A program made the position numbers and the translations under genes. Below the pieces are notes generated by a model that saw only the letters and a list, made by a program, of their open reading frames with translations, was not told where the DNA came from and made no database searches. 64,000 nucleotides of DNA from Chloroflexota bacterium (GTDB lineage Bacteria > Chloroflexota > Anaerolineae > B4-G1 > SLSP01), in assembly GCA_019873645.1 (NCBI GenBank), contig JAIOAX010000020.1:26838-90837 (forward strand), read 5' to 3'. Shown here piece after piece: positions 62,294 to 64,000 of the stretch. How positions within the stretch are numbered: the first letter of the stretch is position 1; every line of letters starts with the position of its first letter.

Positions 62294-63112
62294 TTACCAG
62301 ACGTCATCCGCAGTGATATTGGCATCGTCAACAGGTGGGGGTACGGCGGGAATGGGAATGTTGGTCGCCGCCGTCGCCGTGACCGGTTGGGCTGGCGGAG
62401 CCTGATCTACCGGTGGGGGCGTCTGGCCGGTCGGCGCTGGCACGGCAGTGGGAATGGGCGGCGGGGTGACCGCGCCGACAGGCGTCGCCGCAGCGGCTTG
62501 ACTCGCCGGCGACGAAGCCGACTTCAACACGGCGGTAGACACCCATTTGATGTAGTTGACGAGCGCTTCGGGGTTGTTGGCTTGCAGCGGCTTGATCTCG
62601 TTGTGGCCGATGAACTTTTGCAGGACGCTGTGATCTGCATCTTTGCCGATGGCGATAGCAATGCGCACCGCTTTCCGGCCCCACGGCTCATCCATCAACT
62701 TTTGCAGGCCCTTCTCAAAGCTATCGGTCGGCTGTCCATCAGAGATCAACACCAGCACCGGCGGCAGGGCGCGGTCGGTCATCGGAGGGATTTTGAGCTG
62801 ATCGGCCACCATCGCAAGGGCCTTGCCCATATCGGTGACGCCGTCGGCCTTCAAGTCCACCCACTTGAAATCTTCCACCGGTGTAGGCTGCGAGATGTGC
62901 CACTGTGCACCGCTGGAGAACTTGATGGCGCGCACCAGCACTTGCGCATTGGGGTTCTCGGCAGCGACTTTCTGCATGTGGGGAATCGCTTCCCGAATCG
63001 CCATATTGAGGGCCTGAATTTTCCCGTCGTCCTTCATCGAGCCGGATGCATCCGCGATCCAGATGAAGTGCAATGGACGGGTCGCCAACTGACCACCAGG
63101 TCTTTTACTCAT
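62294..63112 (-). CDS. TerY/YegL-like vWA-domain protein
   Basis: 272 residues from the ATG at 63112 (GGAGG 5 bases upstream; a GTG just before it is less likely). A complete MIDAS metal site: WIADASGSMKD (D21, S23, S25), DGVTDMGKAL (Thr) and LVLISDGQPTDSF (Asp). C-terminal Pro/Ala/Thr-rich tail (about 205-272). TerY-type vWA proteins accompany PP2C and kinases in phosphorylation triads. It is the first gene of the block and lies 17 bases before the phosphatase gene. Confidence 0.9.
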   Translation of the reverse strand: MSKRPGGQLATRPLHFIWIADASGSMKDDGKIQALNMAIREAIPHMQKVAAENPNAQVLVRAIKFSSGAQWHISQPTPVEDFKWVDLKADGVTDMGKALAMVADQLKIPPMTDRALPPVLVLISDGQPTDSFEKGLQKLMDEPWGRKAVRIAIAIGKDADHSVLQKFIGHNEIKPLQANNPEALVNYIKWVSTAVLKSASSPASQAAAATPVGAVTPPPIPTAVPAPTGQTPPPVDQAPPAQPVTATAATNIPIPAVPPPVDDANITADDVW

Positions 63113-63466
63113 CACTACCTCCTTTACTCGTTGGTATAACGCTCAAAGCGCGTTTTTGCGCCACAAACAAACCTCCGGTATGAAAAGCCGTGGCTAACGT
63201 TAAATACGCAAAAGTGCGGCTTGAGTTGTACAAATATCCACATTCTTGTACCGGAAATCAAAATGCTACCATTTTTAATTCTACTGCTAAAATGCGGCTT
63301 TGCAACAGAAGGCGGTGAATCAATTCGCAATTCTTGACATTTAGGAACAGATAAGCTATCGTTAGAGCAACAATGAGGCGAGAAAAGTTTATCGTAGTTG
63401 GCCACCCAATGAGGTTGTGACTCTGTAAACGGTGATTTTGAAAGCCAGGATATTCGGGGGCAATCA
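63113..63466. other. AT-rich intergenic region upstream of the vWA operon
   Basis: 354 bases between divergent genes. It contains the GGAGG of the vWA gene and a TTATACC near 63133 that could be its -10 box on the minus strand. Beyond that I see no gene, repeat or terminator. A minus-strand frame across it is mostly antisense to the ATPase fragment and is not supported. Confidence 0.5.
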
Positions 63467-63895
63467 ATGTACATCAGCCATATCAAACTAAGAAACTGGA
63501 AAAATTTCAAAGATGCTGAAGCCGCCTTGGGTTTGCGCGTATTCTTAATCGGCCCAAACGCTTCGGGGAAATCCAATTTACTTGATGCCTTGCGTTTTTT
63601 GCGCGATGTGGCGAATGACGGATTAGAAAAGGCCGTAAATATCCGTGGTGGCGTCTCTGCTATTCGTTGTCTGGCCGCGACTCGCTACAGCAACATTGAT
63701 ATCGAAGTCACACTGGCCGAAAATGAACGAGATGAATGGCGCTATCGCCTGTCTTTGAATCAAGACAACATTCAGCGTCCCATAGTACGTGAGGAAATCG
63801 TTTATAAACCAATCGCAGAACTGTTACACCGTCCTAGCGAAGAAGATAAACAAGATCAGCTACGCTTAACGCAGACAGCACTTGAACAACTCTAG
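63467..63895 (+). pseudogene. Truncated AAA/ABC-type ATPase (RecF/OLD-like) fragment
   Basis: 142 residues. MYISHIKLRNWKNFKDAE and the Walker A LIGPNASGKSN (about 28-38) are the start of AAA_15/AAA_21 ATPases found in OLD-like nucleases and abortive-infection proteins. The frame ends at TALEQL, where relatives continue for 200-250 residues with the signature and Walker B. The following 100 bases do not continue it in any frame. No ribosome site. Probably a broken gene; sequence lies at the window edge. Confidence 0.65.
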
Positions 63896-63916
63896 TTTCG
63901 CGTGAAATAAAAATGT

Positions 63917-64000
63917 TTAAGGTGAATTATTGGTCAAACTTTCGTACAAATCCGGCGGCAATTTCAAATAGGTCAGGATTTGCGTTAACCAGGGCGGCAA
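63917..64000 (-). CDS. C-terminal end of an unidentified minus-strand protein (runs off the window)
   Basis: An open frame enters from the right edge and stops at 63917 (27 residues, LPPWLTQILTYLKLPPDLYE in the middle). Too short to identify. Its convergence on the ATPase fragment would explain why that gene ends here. Confidence 0.3.
   Translation of the reverse strand: MPPWLTQILTYLKLPPDLYESLTNNSP

Noticed and set aside
63124..63576. Minus-strand 150-codon frame next to the vWA gene
   Set aside because: Antisense to the ATPase Walker A region and otherwise low quality; no ribosome site.

Overview
The window looks like a chromosomal segment of a free-living bacterium of the phylum Chloroflexota, probably Anaerolineae/Caldilineae-like. 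This is an inference from protein style, not a proven placement: Thr-Pro-rich linkers on lipoproteins, secreted proteins carrying a 'YLPLVxR' motif, kinases with zinc ribbons and FHA-like tails, LRR proteins with a shared helical head, and a BMP-type nucleoside transporter. No rRNA, tRNA, CRISPR array, prophage or intact transposase was seen.

Layout. 1-10 kb (minus strand): a tandem GxxExxY protein, a secreted beta-helix protein, a RelE/ParE-type toxin-antitoxin pair, a truncated copy of the beta-helix gene, and a 2182-residue RHS/YD-repeat protein with an N-terminal amidase-like domain, a C-terminal toxin tip and an overlapping candidate immunity gene. 10-15 kb: transglutaminase-like protein, Fpg/Nei glycosylase, PNPOx-like protein, DUF3795 protein, truD, and an eroded PIN toxin with its antitoxin. 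15-20 kb: ftsH, rnc and clpC. 20-27 kb: a BMP nucleoside-uptake operon with an embedded sugar-kinase-like gene. 26.6-29.2 kb: a PHP / DRTGG / CBS-ATPase / DRTGG signalling cluster. 29-32 kb: hisS-nadK and a B-box membrane protein. 32-50 kb: glycosyltransferase, methyltransferases, miaB, TA remnants, a frameshifted SWIM protein, an FAD oxidoreductase, FmdB-like and MIP18-like proteins, an amidohydrolase-CYTH fusion, an HD hydrolase, rubredoxin, a roadblock protein, a lipoprotein, an L,D-transpeptidase and a DegV protein.

50.4-63.1 kb is the most interesting part. It is a long same-strand block encoding a vWA protein, a PP2C phosphatase, two LRR proteins with a common head domain, a protein kinase and a kinase-pseudokinase fusion. 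The vWA + PP2C + kinase set matches the TerY/PphC/YegI-type phosphorylation triad. A compact, AT-richer restriction-modification pair sits between the phosphatase and LRR genes, and an adenosine deaminase gene sits between the LRR and kinase genes.

Between genes there is an unusual, recurring architecture: short degenerate tandem repeats of 7 nt (sometimes 8 or 9), with a different unit at almost every locus. They run up to, and sometimes into, coding ends. Several genes appear to have leaderless promoters. Metabolically the window combines nucleoside uptake, adenosine deaminase and an MTA/SAH-deaminase-like enzyme (purine salvage) with protein and RNA quality control (FtsH, ClpC, RNase III, TruD, MiaB).
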